DNA of 64,000 nt, from positions 1,116,001 through 1,180,000 of the forward strand of contig NZ_CP011663.1 of NCBI RefSeq assembly GCF_001020205.1. Direction: 5' to 3'. Shown here in pieces: positions 24,986 through 33,638 of this stretch (position 1 is its first letter; each line of letters opens with the position of its first letter). A program made the position numbers and the translations under genes. The stretch is from Clostridium sporogenes (GTDB lineage Bacteria > Bacillota > Clostridia > Clostridiales > Clostridiaceae). The notes under the pieces are model-generated. The model ran no database searches. It was not told the origin of the DNA and saw only the letters and a program-made list of their open reading frames with translations.

Positions 24986-25744
24986 CTATTGAACTATAAA
25001 GTTTTCATTTCTAAATTCAATCGGAGTCTTATTATTAAATTTTTTAAAAGTTGAACTGAAATAATTTTGATTATTAAATCCAACAGAGAGAGCAATTTCT
25101 AATATGGATAAATCATTTTTTGCTAAAAGTTCTTTACTTTTCTCTATTCTAATTTCATTTATAAGATGAGAAAAAGTTTTACCAGTTTCTTTTTTTAATA
25201 TAGAACAAAAATAAGATTTATTTATATTTAGATATTCAGATATATCGCCTAAAGTTATATCATCACTATAATTTGCATCTAGAAGATCCATAGCTTTTCT
25301 AATATGAAGATTATTTGGTGCTTTACAAGTAAGAACTTTTTCTTTGATGTATCTACTATCTAAAGCTATGTTTCTTAAAAGAGAAATTAAATGAGGAATA
25401 CAAGAAAGAGGCTTATAGGGTATAGCATTGTTATTTCTCTTAGATGAAGAATAAGGACCTATTATATACACACCTCTATGAATGCTTTTCGGGCAAATAT
25501 AAAAAGCTGTAAAATTAACATTACTTAAAACTTTAGTACCTATGGTACAGTAGCCATTCTTAGTCATAGAATCCTTATCTAATTTTTCATAGATATTATT
25601 AGTATCAAATAGATCTTCAAACATGTAATTATATCCTCTAGAATTTATTAAGTCGCCTTTATAACTAAATGATTTTATGGGGATATTGGTACATAAAAAA
25701 AACTTTTCAGCCACAGAACATATATGTTTATTTGCATCACACAA
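24986..25744 (-). CDS. AraC family transcriptional regulator with PocR-like sensor
   Basis: 252 aa from a TTG start, chosen because AAGGAG lies 10 bp before it and the residues that follow (CDANKHICSVAEKFF) look like a PocR/GAF-type sensory domain. Two helix-turn-helix motifs form the C-terminal 100 residues (DITLGDISEYLNINKSYFCSILKKE; ILEIALSVGFNNQNYFSSTFKKF). Divergent from the siderophore transport operon, so its probable regulator. The 20-bp-spaced direct repeats at 25768 and 25788 are candidate binding sites. Confidence 0.8.
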   Translation of the reverse strand: MCDANKHICSVAEKFFLCTNIPIKSFSYKGDLINSRGYNYMFEDLFDTNNIYEKLDKDSMTKNGYCTIGTKVLSNVNFTAFYICPKSIHRGVYIIGPYSSSKRNNNAIPYKPLSCIPHLISLLRNIALDSRYIKEKVLTCKAPNNLHIRKAMDLLDANYSDDITLGDISEYLNINKSYFCSILKKETGKTFSHLINEIRIEKSKELLAKNDLSILEIALSVGFNNQNYFSSTFKKFNNKTPIEFRNENFIVQ

Positions 25745-25767
25745 GTATAGATCACTCCTTTAAAATT

Positions 25768-25798
25768 ATCTAAATATAGTTATAAACATCTAAATATA
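25768..25798. promoter_or_regulatory. Direct repeats, candidate AraC-type operator
   Basis: ATCTAAATATA occurs at 25768-25778 and 25788-25798. The 20-bp period (two helical turns) is typical for AraC-family dimer sites. Lies between the divergent AraC gene and transport operon. Confidence 0.5.
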
Positions 25799-25835
25799 AT
25801 TAAAGTTAAACAATAAATAAGATTGTACAATGTTC

Positions 25836-25855
25836 TTGATAATGAATATCAATAA
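25836..25855 (+). promoter_or_regulatory. Fur-like box
   Basis: TTGATAATGAATATCAATAA contains TGATAAT-G-AATATCA (25837-25851), one mismatch from the 7-1-7 Fur core. Upstream of the siderophore transport operon, so iron repression by Fur is likely. Confidence 0.65.
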
Positions 25856-25988
25856 CACTGTATATGTGAATGATTATATCAATGGAGTATTGGAGGTGTC
25901 AAATATAATGTTGTTTACATATAAGGCAAGTTAAAAAATAAGACATTATACCATGAAATGTTTTTAATGTTCCTAAAGGGGAGAAAGA

Positions 25989-26942
25989 ATGAAAAAGAGA
26001 TATTTAATTTTGACATTAATTATTTTATCTATTTGTTCAATATTTATTGGAGTAAAAGATATTAGTTTTGTAGATATATTTAAATCAGATGATGTTAAGC
26101 TTAAGGTATTATTAATTAGTAGAATCCCGAGACTTATAAGTATTATTATAGTAGGGGCTACTATGAGTATAGCAGGACTTATTATGCAGCAGATAAGTCG
26201 GAATAAATTTGTATCCCCAGATACAGCTTCAACTGTAGATAGTGCAAAGCTTGGTATTTTGGTTGCTTTAATGATATTTCCTTCAGCAACTCTTACTGAA
26301 AAAATGATAGTTTCCTTTATATTTTCTTTATTGGGCACATTCTTATTTATGAAAATTTTAAAGAAAATAAAAGCTAAAAATTCTATATTTATACCCCTTG
26401 TTGGTATAATGCTTGGAAATATTATAGATTCCATAACCACGTTTTTCGCATATAAATACAATCTTATTCAAAGTATCGCATCTTGGCTTCAAGGTGATTT
26501 TTCTTTAATTATTAAAGGTAATTATGAACTTATATATCTAAGTTTACCTCTTGTAGTTATATCTTTTATTTATGCTAATAAATTTACAGTAGCAGGTATG
26601 GGAGAGGATTTTTCTAAGAATTTAGGAGTTAATTATAATAGAATCATAAATATGGGGCTTGTAATAGTAGCATTAATATCTTCACTAGTAGTTATTACTG
26701 TAGGGAAAATACCATTTTTAGGTCTTATAGTACCCAATATAGTTACTCTTTATAAAGGAGATAATTTAAAAAATAGTATTTGGATAACAGCATTACTTGG
26801 AGCAGTATTTCTTTTAGGATGTGATATATTAGGTAGGTTAATTATTTATCCTTATGAAATATCTATAGGACTTGTAGTTGGAGTTATAGGAAGCATAGTA
26901 TTCCTTTATCTCTTGTTTAGGAGGAATGGCAATGAAGTATAG
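25989..26942 (+). CDS. yclN: Siderophore ABC transporter permease 1 (YclN-like)
   Basis: 317 aa, about nine membrane helices, FecCD fold. Typical features: SRIPRLISIIIVGATMSIAGLIMQ near the N-terminus and GKIPFLGLIVPNI (the G-x-I-x-F-x-G-L-x-x-P coupling region). With the next gene it forms the membrane channel for an iron-siderophore complex. Gene order permease-permease-ATPase-binding protein and all four lengths agree with Bacillus subtilis yclNOPQ (petrobactin-type uptake); the actual ligand is not known. Fur-like box upstream. Confidence 0.8.
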   Translation: MKKRYLILTLIILSICSIFIGVKDISFVDIFKSDDVKLKVLLISRIPRLISIIIVGATMSIAGLIMQQISRNKFVSPDTASTVDSAKLGILVALMIFPSATLTEKMIVSFIFSLLGTFLFMKILKKIKAKNSIFIPLVGIMLGNIIDSITTFFAYKYNLIQSIASWLQGDFSLIIKGNYELIYLSLPLVVISFIYANKFTVAGMGEDFSKNLGVNYNRIINMGLVIVALISSLVVITVGKIPFLGLIVPNIVTLYKGDNLKNSIWITALLGAVFLLGCDILGRLIIYPYEISIGLVVGVIGSIVFLYLLFRRNGNEV

Positions 26943-27882
26943 AAGACGAGTAGTTTTATTAGGAGTTTTTTCTATAGCGCTTATGATACTATTCATATTT
27001 ACAGGGATAAGTAAAGGGAATTATGATTATGTACTGCCAAGAAGGTTTCTAAAGGTATTAGCTATATCTTTAACTGCAGGTTCCATAGCTTTTTCTTCAA
27101 TGATATTTCAAACTATAACTAATAACAGAATATTAACCCCTAGTGTATTAGGTTTAGATTTTTTATATATGTTTATACAAACTTTTGTAGTATTTATATT
27201 TGGATCTAACAATATTGCTGTTGTGAATAACAATTTTAATTTTCTTATATCCATCAGCCTTATGGTGGTGTTTTCAATGATTTTGTACAAGTTTTTATTT
27301 AAAAGAGAAGATAAAAATATTTTCTTTTTACTTTTAACAGGATTGATACTTGGAACACTATTTCAAAGTTTAGCAGCTTTTATGCAGACAATAATAGATC
27401 CTAATGAATTTTTAGTAGTACAAGATAAGATGTTCGCTAGCTTCAATAAGTTAAATACTGATGTTCTTCTCATATCTATTATAGGCATTTTACTTATTAT
27501 AGCCTATGTATATGATTATGTGAAAATTTTAGATGTAATGTTGTTAGGAAGAGAACAAGCAATAAATTTAGGTGTTTCCTATGATAAAGTTGTAAAAAAA
27601 ATGCTTATAGTAGTTTCAGTATTAGTATCTATATCTACAGCATTGGTGGGACCTATAACTTTTTTAGGGTTGCTTTCTGTAAATCTTACCTATGAGTTTA
27701 TAGACACATATAAACATAAGTATTTAATTGTAGGTTCTGTATTTATAAGTACTATAGCTTTAGTTGGAGGACAACTTCTTGTTGAAAGATTTTTAAACTT
27801 TGGTACAACCTTAAGTGTAATTATAAACTTTATTGGAGGAATCTATTTTATGTATCTACTGTTAAAGGAGAGCAAGCTATGA
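26932..27882 (+). CDS. yclO: Siderophore ABC transporter permease 2 (YclO-like)
   Basis: 316 aa, FecCD family, about nine helices, with GPITFLGLLSVNLTYEF as coupling region. The ATG at 26932 lies 6 bp after AGGAGGA; the ATG at 26926 is too close. The gene overlaps the first permease by 11 bp and the ATPase by 4 bp, so translation is coupled. Confidence 0.8.
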   Translation: MKYRRRVVLLGVFSIALMILFIFTGISKGNYDYVLPRRFLKVLAISLTAGSIAFSSMIFQTITNNRILTPSVLGLDFLYMFIQTFVVFIFGSNNIAVVNNNFNFLISISLMVVFSMILYKFLFKREDKNIFFLLLTGLILGTLFQSLAAFMQTIIDPNEFLVVQDKMFASFNKLNTDVLLISIIGILLIIAYVYDYVKILDVMLLGREQAINLGVSYDKVVKKMLIVVSVLVSISTALVGPITFLGLLSVNLTYEFIDTYKHKYLIVGSVFISTIALVGGQLLVERFLNFGTTLSVIINFIGGIYFMYLLLKESKL

Positions 27883-28634
27883 TAGAAATAAAAAATGTAA
27901 CAAAGAGGTATGGACATAGGAAAGTTATAGATAATGTATCTTTAAATATAGAAAAAGGAAGGATAACTTCTTTTATTGGTCCTAATGGAGCAGGAAAGAG
28001 TACTTTACTTTCTATAATAAGTCGCCTTATCACTAAGGATGAAGGACAAGTATTTATAGATGGAATAGAGGCTTCTAAATGGGATAATAAAAGTTTGGCA
28101 AAGAAAATTTCTATATTAAAGCAATCTAATCATACAAATATAAGGTTAACAATTAAGGAATTAGTAAGTTTTGGAAGGTTTCCTTATTGTAGTGGCAATC
28201 TTTCATCAGAGGACTTAAGATATGTTAATGATGCCATAAATTATTTAGAACTTAAGGATATAGAAAATAAATATTTGGATGAGTTAAGTGGAGGTCAGAG
28301 ACAGAGAGCTTATATAGCTATGATAGTTGCTCAAAATACAGAATATATACTTTTAGATGAACCATTAAATAATTTAGATATGAAACATTCAGTACAGATT
28401 ATGAAAATTTTAAAGAGATTGGTTCAGGATCTAAACAAAACAGTTATTTTAGTCATACATGATATTAACTTTGCCTCTTGCTATTCAGATTATATAGTTG
28501 CTCTAAAAAATGGCATTATAGCAAGTGAAGGTAATACTCATCAAATTATAGATAAAAATATTTTAAGTAACATATATGAAATGGATTTTAATATAAAAGA
28601 CATAGAAAACCAGAAAATTTGCATATATTTCTAA
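27879..28634 (+). CDS. yclP: Siderophore ABC transporter ATPase (YclP-like)
   Basis: 251 aa. Walker A GPNGAGKST (about 33-41), signature LSGGQRQR, Walker B YILLDEPLNNLD and switch His (VIHDINFAS). Powers uptake with the two upstream permeases. Starts at ATGA overlapping the permease stop. Confidence 0.88.
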   Translation: MIEIKNVTKRYGHRKVIDNVSLNIEKGRITSFIGPNGAGKSTLLSIISRLITKDEGQVFIDGIEASKWDNKSLAKKISILKQSNHTNIRLTIKELVSFGRFPYCSGNLSSEDLRYVNDAINYLELKDIENKYLDELSGGQRQRAYIAMIVAQNTEYILLDEPLNNLDMKHSVQIMKILKRLVQDLNKTVILVIHDINFASCYSDYIVALKNGIIASEGNTHQIIDKNILSNIYEMDFNIKDIENQKICIYF

Positions 28635-28707
28635 TTGATTTATCTATAAATCCTGTTAATTAATTAGATCTAATAATCAAATTAAATAAATTATAGAGGT
28701 GAATTAA

Positions 28708-29652
28708 ATGAATAAAAAAGTATGGACAGTAGTAGGAATTTTAATAGTATTCATTATAGGTGGGACTTTGTTTTTTAAACCTAAGGAAAAGAAAGAGAAT
28801 GTAGCTACCAACGTAGATATGAAGATTACTCATAAACTTGGAGAGGCAACTTTAAAAAAGAATCCTAAAAAGGTAGTGGTTTTTGACTACGGTACTTTAG
28901 ATTCTTTGGATAAAATGGGAATAGAAATAAAAGGACTTCCAAAATCAAATATTCCAAGTTATTTATCAAAATATAAAGATGATAAGTATACAGATATAGG
29001 TACTTTATTTGAACCTAATTTTGAAAAGTTAAATGAGATTAAGCCAGATGTAATATTTATATCAGCTAGACAATCTAAGGTATATGAAGAGCTTAATAAA
29101 ATAGCTCCTACAATATATCTTAATACAGAAAATGGAAAATATATAGAATCAGTTAAAAGTAATTTAGAACAGTTAGGAAAAGTATTTGATAAAGAAGATT
29201 TTGTAAAAGCTGAGATTAAAAAAATTGATGATTCAGTAGAAGATATAAACAAGAAGGCTAGTAAAAGTGAGAAAAAAGCTTTGGTGATTTTAGCTAATGA
29301 TGGAGCTTTAAGTGCTTATGGAAAAGGATCAAGATTTGGAATTATACATGAAGAACTTGGATTTCCACTTGTAGATGAACACATAGATACTGCAGTTCAT
29401 GGCCAAAAGATATCTTTTGAATATGTTGTAGAAAAGAATCCAGATTATATTTTTGTTGTTGATAGAGGTGCTGTTGTTCAGGGTGGAAAGAAATCAGTAA
29501 ATAAAATATTAGAAAATGATCTAATAAAGACTACAAAGGCATATAAAAACAATAAGATTATTTCATTAAATCCAGAACTTTGGTATATATCACCAGGCGG
29601 AATAGTATCTACTACTGAAATGTTAAAGGAAATAAAAGATTCTATTAAGTAG
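28708..29652 (+). CDS. yclQ: Iron-siderophore binding protein, membrane-anchored (YclQ-like)
   Basis: 314 aa. One N-terminal helix (about 5-23), then a FecB-type two-lobed binding domain (KVVVFDYGTLDSL; EKLNEIKPDVIFIS; YGKGSRFGIIHEELGF; WYISPGG). It captures the ferri-siderophore outside and feeds the two permeases. Unlike B. subtilis YclQ there is no lipobox cysteine, so the helix may stay as an uncleaved anchor. It lies 73 bp behind the ATPase with its own GAGGTG ribosome site. Confidence 0.82.
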   Translation: MNKKVWTVVGILIVFIIGGTLFFKPKEKKENVATNVDMKITHKLGEATLKKNPKKVVVFDYGTLDSLDKMGIEIKGLPKSNIPSYLSKYKDDKYTDIGTLFEPNFEKLNEIKPDVIFISARQSKVYEELNKIAPTIYLNTENGKYIESVKSNLEQLGKVFDKEDFVKAEIKKIDDSVEDINKKASKSEKKALVILANDGALSAYGKGSRFGIIHEELGFPLVDEHIDTAVHGQKISFEYVVEKNPDYIFVVDRGAVVQGGKKSVNKILENDLIKTTKAYKNNKIISLNPELWYISPGGIVSTTEMLKEIKDSIK

Positions 29653-29765
29653 TGAAGGTTTATAGCTATAAGTGTAATAGATTAGAAGTATTTTATATAA
29701 ATTAGAGATTGACAAATAATCTTTATGGACCTATAATTGAAAATAAATTTCAGTATCAAATCTAT

Positions 29766-29811
29766 CTAGATAAAATATTAGTAGAAAATTTTGTTCTAAT
29801 ATTTTATCTAG
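29766..29811. terminator. 16-bp perfect inverted repeat
   Basis: CTAGATAAAATATTAG (29766-29781) and CTAATATTTTATCTAG (29796-29811) around a 14-nt loop. The tail (TAAAGAAATTT) is a poor T-run; it may stop the transport transcript or act as an operator for the AraC gene that starts 43 bp later. Confidence 0.5.
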
Positions 29812-29853
29812 TAAAGAAATTTAGATATATCAATTGATAAGGGAGTAATGGAA

Positions 29854-30855
29854 ATGGAATTGTGTGCAGCTAAACAATATGAAATAAAAAGTTCGAAAGC
29901 TAATGATTGTTGCATTTGTGATGGCTTTAATAAAATCTACAATAAAGGCTGTGGACAATATAGTTACCAGATTCCCCAAGAGCTAGGAAGTGGACATTTA
30001 AAACAATTATTAAGTTGTGAAAATGCTCGTATTATGGAATTTGATATGAATTTGCTAAAACAAGTAGAACTTAATGGTACTTCGGGAGTGCCTCACATAG
30101 ATATGCTCTTTTGTTTTGGTGATGATCTACAGTGGGAGTTACCCCAAAGTGGTAAAAGATTTGAGATTCTGTCCGGTGAAAGCTATATGGGTACTAGTGA
30201 AGAAAATGTGAAAAGATGCATTTATCCTGCAAAGTGTGATGTTAAATTGATTGAAATTAAAATGCCTTTGAAGAAAATGAAAGATAATATTGATAAAATT
30301 TGTAAAGACTCTGGTTTTTATAATTATTTTTCAGAAAAAGTATGGTGTGATAATTTGAAAATAACACCTTCTATCAATGCAATTTTGCATCAGATGTTAA
30401 AATGCCCCTATGAAGAATCCTTAAGATATTTATATATGGAAGGAAAACTTATGGAACTTGTGGCTGTATATTTAAATGAGGTTATGTATCAGAGTAAAGG
30501 AGTTTCAAAGAGTATAAGCTTATCTAAAGATGATATTAAAAGTATTTATAAAGCAAAGAACATACTGGATAGAAGCATTACTCAGAAAATTACATTAAGT
30601 TATCTTTCTAAGGAAGTTTGTCTTAATGAGTTTAAACTAAAGAAAGGATTTAAAGAATTGTTCGGAATGCCCGTGTATACTTATCTTTTAGATAAACGAT
30701 TGGAACTTGCTAAGTTTTTTTTAGAGGAGAAAAAATTCCGTGTTAGTGATGTAGCTAATCTTGTTGGATATGGTAACATGAGTCATTTTGCAGCAGCTTT
30801 CAGAAAAAAATATGGAGTGAATCCTAGTGAATATGTAAAAGATATTTCAAAATAG
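29854..30855 (+). CDS. AraC family regulator, YbtA/PchR-like
   Basis: 333 aa. The N-terminal sensory region has cysteine pairs (NDCCICDGF; KGCGQYSYQ), then MEFDMNL and HIDMLFCF as in siderophore-sensing PchR/YbtA regulators. The C-terminal double helix-turn-helix includes ITLSYLSKEVCLNEFKLKKGF and RVSDVANLVGYGNMSHFAAAFRKKYGVNPSEY. ATG 29854 is 8 bp from GGGAG; ATG 29848 is too near. Probably activates siderophore uptake when the complex is present (inference from neighbours). Confidence 0.8.
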   Translation: MELCAAKQYEIKSSKANDCCICDGFNKIYNKGCGQYSYQIPQELGSGHLKQLLSCENARIMEFDMNLLKQVELNGTSGVPHIDMLFCFGDDLQWELPQSGKRFEILSGESYMGTSEENVKRCIYPAKCDVKLIEIKMPLKKMKDNIDKICKDSGFYNYFSEKVWCDNLKITPSINAILHQMLKCPYEESLRYLYMEGKLMELVAVYLNEVMYQSKGVSKSISLSKDDIKSIYKAKNILDRSITQKITLSYLSKEVCLNEFKLKKGFKELFGMPVYTYLLDKRLELAKFFLEEKKFRVSDVANLVGYGNMSHFAAAFRKKYGVNPSEYVKDISK

Positions 30856-30867
30856 ATTATTAATTTT

Positions 30868-30903
30868 TACTGCATACATGCTATTGTATTGCAGTATTTT
30901 TTT
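30868..30903 (+). terminator. Terminator of AraC gene
   Basis: TACTGCA...TGCAGTA stem (30868-30897) with an interrupted arm, followed by TTTTTTT. Confidence 0.7.
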
Positions 30904-30908
30904 GTAAA

Positions 30909-31069
30909 AATCCTAATTTGAGCTAACATAATCCTGATTTGAGTAGAGATGAGATAAATAAAACCACATAATTAATAATGGGAATCAATTATGAGGTTTT
31001 TACTTTTTATAAATTATTCTATAAAGAAAATTATTAATTTCCCAGGAAGTTTTAACTCAAATTTAGGAT
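30909..31069. repeat. Nested repeats: AATCCTRATTTGAG copies and hairpin
   Basis: AATCCTAATTTGAG (30909-30922) and AATCCTGATTTGAG (30930-30943) are direct repeats 21 bp apart. An inverted copy (CTCAAATTTAGGATT) lies at about 31053-31067. Between them AAAACCACATAATT (30960-30973) pairs with AATTATGAGGTTTT (30987-31000), tail TACTTTTT. Looks like a small mobile or regulatory fold-back element. Confidence 0.5.
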
Positions 31070-31185
31070 TAGAAATCCTTATCTAAGGACTTAGCAGATT
31101 TTATAAACAGTATAAGAATTCTAAGAGACCTAAGCTGAAGAATTCTAATATATCTAAATTTTTATAAGATAGGAGTATTAGGGTA
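31070..31185. repeat. Second dispersed repeat, copy B
   Basis: Matches 21440-21565. No gene of the OmpR type follows here. The rest of the 30856-31467 gap has no convincing gene. Confidence 0.5.
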
Positions 31186-31467
31186 GATAGGAACGGTATA
31201 AGTGAATAATTAATTTAAAGAGACTTTATGCTCGGTTGTGGAAACTTCAGCAGGTATCTGAAGATTAAAATAATTTTATTTTCAAATTTTATAAGCATAT
31301 AAAATGAAATAGTGTTATAAAATAAAAGCCCATTGCAAGGCAAATATTAATTTTAGTCTTTTAATGAGCTTAATTTTGTATGTAGTTTTTTATATAAAAG
31401 TGATAATTATTATATGATTTTTAAGGAATATATATATGAATTTTATATAAGCTATTACATGTTATTA

Positions 31468-32841
31468 TTATTTTATTTTAAGCATAATATTAATAATAAA
31501 TTTATGTTTTTCTTCTAATATATCAACTATGCCATTATATTTTTTCGCAACAGTTTTTATGTTAGAAATTCCTATGCCATGATTAGTTTTATTAGTTTTT
31601 GTGCTGATAATTTTATTTTCAACATATTGAATTTTATTTGTAGTACTGTTAGAAACTTCAATTATTAGATATATATTTTTTATGCAAGATTTTATACATA
31701 TTTTTTTTAGAATATTACTATCTGTAATTCTCATACAAGCTTCAAGGGCATTGTCCAATGCATTACTTAAAATAACACATAAATCTACGGGCTCTAGTAA
31801 GGTTTCTTTGGGTAATAGGAAATCACATATAAACTCTATTTCATTAGCTTTAGCAATGTTATATTTTTCATTTATGATTGCATCAGATATAGAATTACCT
31901 GTTTTTATTTTAAAATCAAGTTTGCTAATGGTTTCATTAATATTTATAAGATACTTTTTTATATCTTCAATGTTATTAGTAGCAGCTAAATTTCTTAAAC
32001 AGGAAACATGATTATTCATATCATGGGTTATGCCTCTTATACCTTTATAAAGCATTTCTATGTTGTTGCTATGAGTAAGCTGTAGCTTAAATTGTTGTTC
32101 CATAAGAATGTTTTTTTTCTCTTCTAATTGACCTTGAAGCATTTTTTTAAAGGTATAGGCCATAATTAATAGGGATACTAACAAAGCAAAACTTATAAAG
32201 GGTAGAGTATAATAAATTTTAGGGAAAATATAAGGTAAATAGTATCTTTTATTATCAATATTAATAGGTTGAATGATATAAAAAATAAGTCCTAAACTAT
32301 AAATTGATAAACAAGGAATGAGCAAAAATAAGTTTTCATATAATTTTATTGATTTTTCTTTTAAATTTAGAAATTTACAAATATTTTTTAAAAATACAAA
32401 TAATATAGTATAACGTATAAGATCATTAATAATGTTGGTCATAAAACTAATAATTATATGTTTATTAAAAGATACATTAATGTTGTGAATAATAGGCAAA
32501 ATTGTAAAATCAAAGGTTAAAAAAGTTAGATTAATAAGTAGTAATGCTGCTTCTTCAAGAATAACAGCATAAAATTTCATTAAGAAATTACCATTACATA
32601 AAAAGCATATAATTAGTAGCCAAATTATATTATTTATAATTATACTCCATAGTAGAGACATTGGTTTCATCATATAAAAATCAATAACTGTTACTAATAA
32701 TGCACATAAAGTAAAATGCCAAACTTTACTTTTAAATCCTAAAAAATTTTTATAGAAATAGTATTTGATTGTATATAGAAAAAGCATTGTTAAATATCCT
32801 GATAAAAATCGAGAAATCTGTAATATTTGTTGTTCTTCCAT
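31468..32841 (-). CDS. GHKL sensor histidine kinase, AgrC/VirS-like
   Basis: 457 aa. Six or seven membrane helices in residues 1-220, then a GHKL kinase core: phosphoacceptor region GITHDMNNHVSCLRNLA (His in HDMNNH), N box SNALDNALEA and G box NHGIGISNIK. This layout is that of peptide-pheromone or host-signal sensors such as AgrC and VirS. It starts 2 bp after the stop of the LytTR regulator, its partner. No agrB or agrD gene is nearby, so the signal is unknown. Confidence 0.85.
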   Translation of the reverse strand: MEEQQILQISRFLSGYLTMLFLYTIKYYFYKNFLGFKSKVWHFTLCALLVTVIDFYMMKPMSLLWSIIINNIIWLLIICFLCNGNFLMKFYAVILEEAALLLINLTFLTFDFTILPIIHNINVSFNKHIIISFMTNIINDLIRYTILFVFLKNICKFLNLKEKSIKLYENLFLLIPCLSIYSLGLIFYIIQPINIDNKRYYLPYIFPKIYYTLPFISFALLVSLLIMAYTFKKMLQGQLEEKKNILMEQQFKLQLTHSNNIEMLYKGIRGITHDMNNHVSCLRNLAATNNIEDIKKYLININETISKLDFKIKTGNSISDAIINEKYNIAKANEIEFICDFLLPKETLLEPVDLCVILSNALDNALEACMRITDSNILKKICIKSCIKNIYLIIEVSNSTTNKIQYVENKIISTKTNKTNHGIGISNIKTVAKKYNGIVDILEEKHKFIINIMLKIK

Positions 32842-32843
32842 AA

Positions 32844-33551
32844 TTACTGAACCTCATTTTTCAAATAATACATAAAGGCTTTTGAAAAATCATCTAACCT
32901 ATATTTTGAAACATATATTTTTTCAGAGTTTATTAAGGTTATAAATACATTATCATAGCTTTCAACATACTTTAAATTTACAATATAACTTTTATGACAT
33001 CTAAAAAAATTACATCCATAAAGTTCTTTTTCAATATCAGATATTTTATGATAATATTCAATAATGTTGTTTTTAGTATGGATTTTTAATTTTCTATGTT
33101 GTGATTCTATGTACATTATATCTTTAAGAAAAATTTTAGTGGCTTGGCTAATTGTTTTAGCAATAATAAACTTATCTTTTTTATCAAATTGCAATAAAGC
33201 TGAATATAAAACATCTTTAAGTTTACTTTCATCGATGGGTTTTAAAATGTAGTGAAAAGCCTTTACGTCAAATGCATCAAAAACATAATCTTTAAGTCCT
33301 GTTATAAATATAATAATTGCTTCTTCATTTACAAGTCTAATTTTTTTTGCAACCTCTAGACCTGTTAATTTATTCATTTTTATATCTAAGAAATATATAT
33401 CAAAATCATTCATTGATGATATTAAATCTTCTCCATTATCAAATTGAAATATTTTATATTGTTTATTCCTTAAACGTAAAGCTTCAACAATAATACCTAC
33501 TATTTCTTCTCTTTGATATTTTTCATCATCACAAATAGCTACATTTAGCAT
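32844..33551 (-). CDS. LytTR family response regulator, AgrA/VirR-like
   Basis: 235 aa. Receiver domain MLNVAICDDEKYQREE with phosphoacceptor D in YFLDIKM and FITG/K in LKPID; LytTR DNA-binding domain about 140-230 (IMYIESQHRKLKIHTKN; FFRCHKSYIVNLKYV). The start at 33551 is set by GGAGGTG 6 bp upstream; the longer reading frame lacks a ribosome site. Forms a two-gene system with the downstream GHKL kinase. Confidence 0.88.
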   Translation of the reverse strand: MLNVAICDDEKYQREEIVGIIVEALRLRNKQYKIFQFDNGEDLISSMNDFDIYFLDIKMNKLTGLEVAKKIRLVNEEAIIIFITGLKDYVFDAFDVKAFHYILKPIDESKLKDVLYSALLQFDKKDKFIIAKTISQATKIFLKDIMYIESQHRKLKIHTKNNIIEYYHKISDIEKELYGCNFFRCHKSYIVNLKYVESYDNVFITLINSEKIYVSKYRLDDFSKAFMYYLKNEVQ

Positions 33552-33572
33552 CGAATCACCTCCAAAATAAGT

Positions 33573-33624
33573 ATACCATCTAATGAAGTCTGTAGATAAG
33601 CTTTTCACAGGCTAAAATTAGATG
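33573..33624. terminator. Long stem-loop between coiled-coil gene and LytTR gene
   Basis: ACCATCTAAT (33573-33582) pairs with ATTAGATGGT (33615-33624), with an inner CTGT/ACAG pairing. It lies in the 87-bp gap and may attenuate read-through into the two-component genes. Confidence 0.5.
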
Positions 33625-33638
33625 GTAATAAATGAATT

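Noticed and set aside
31229..31303. 24-codon frame starting MLGCGNFSRYLK, faintly like the SHOCT protein N-terminus
   Set aside because: No good ribosome site and no conserved motif; likely chance in AT-rich DNA.
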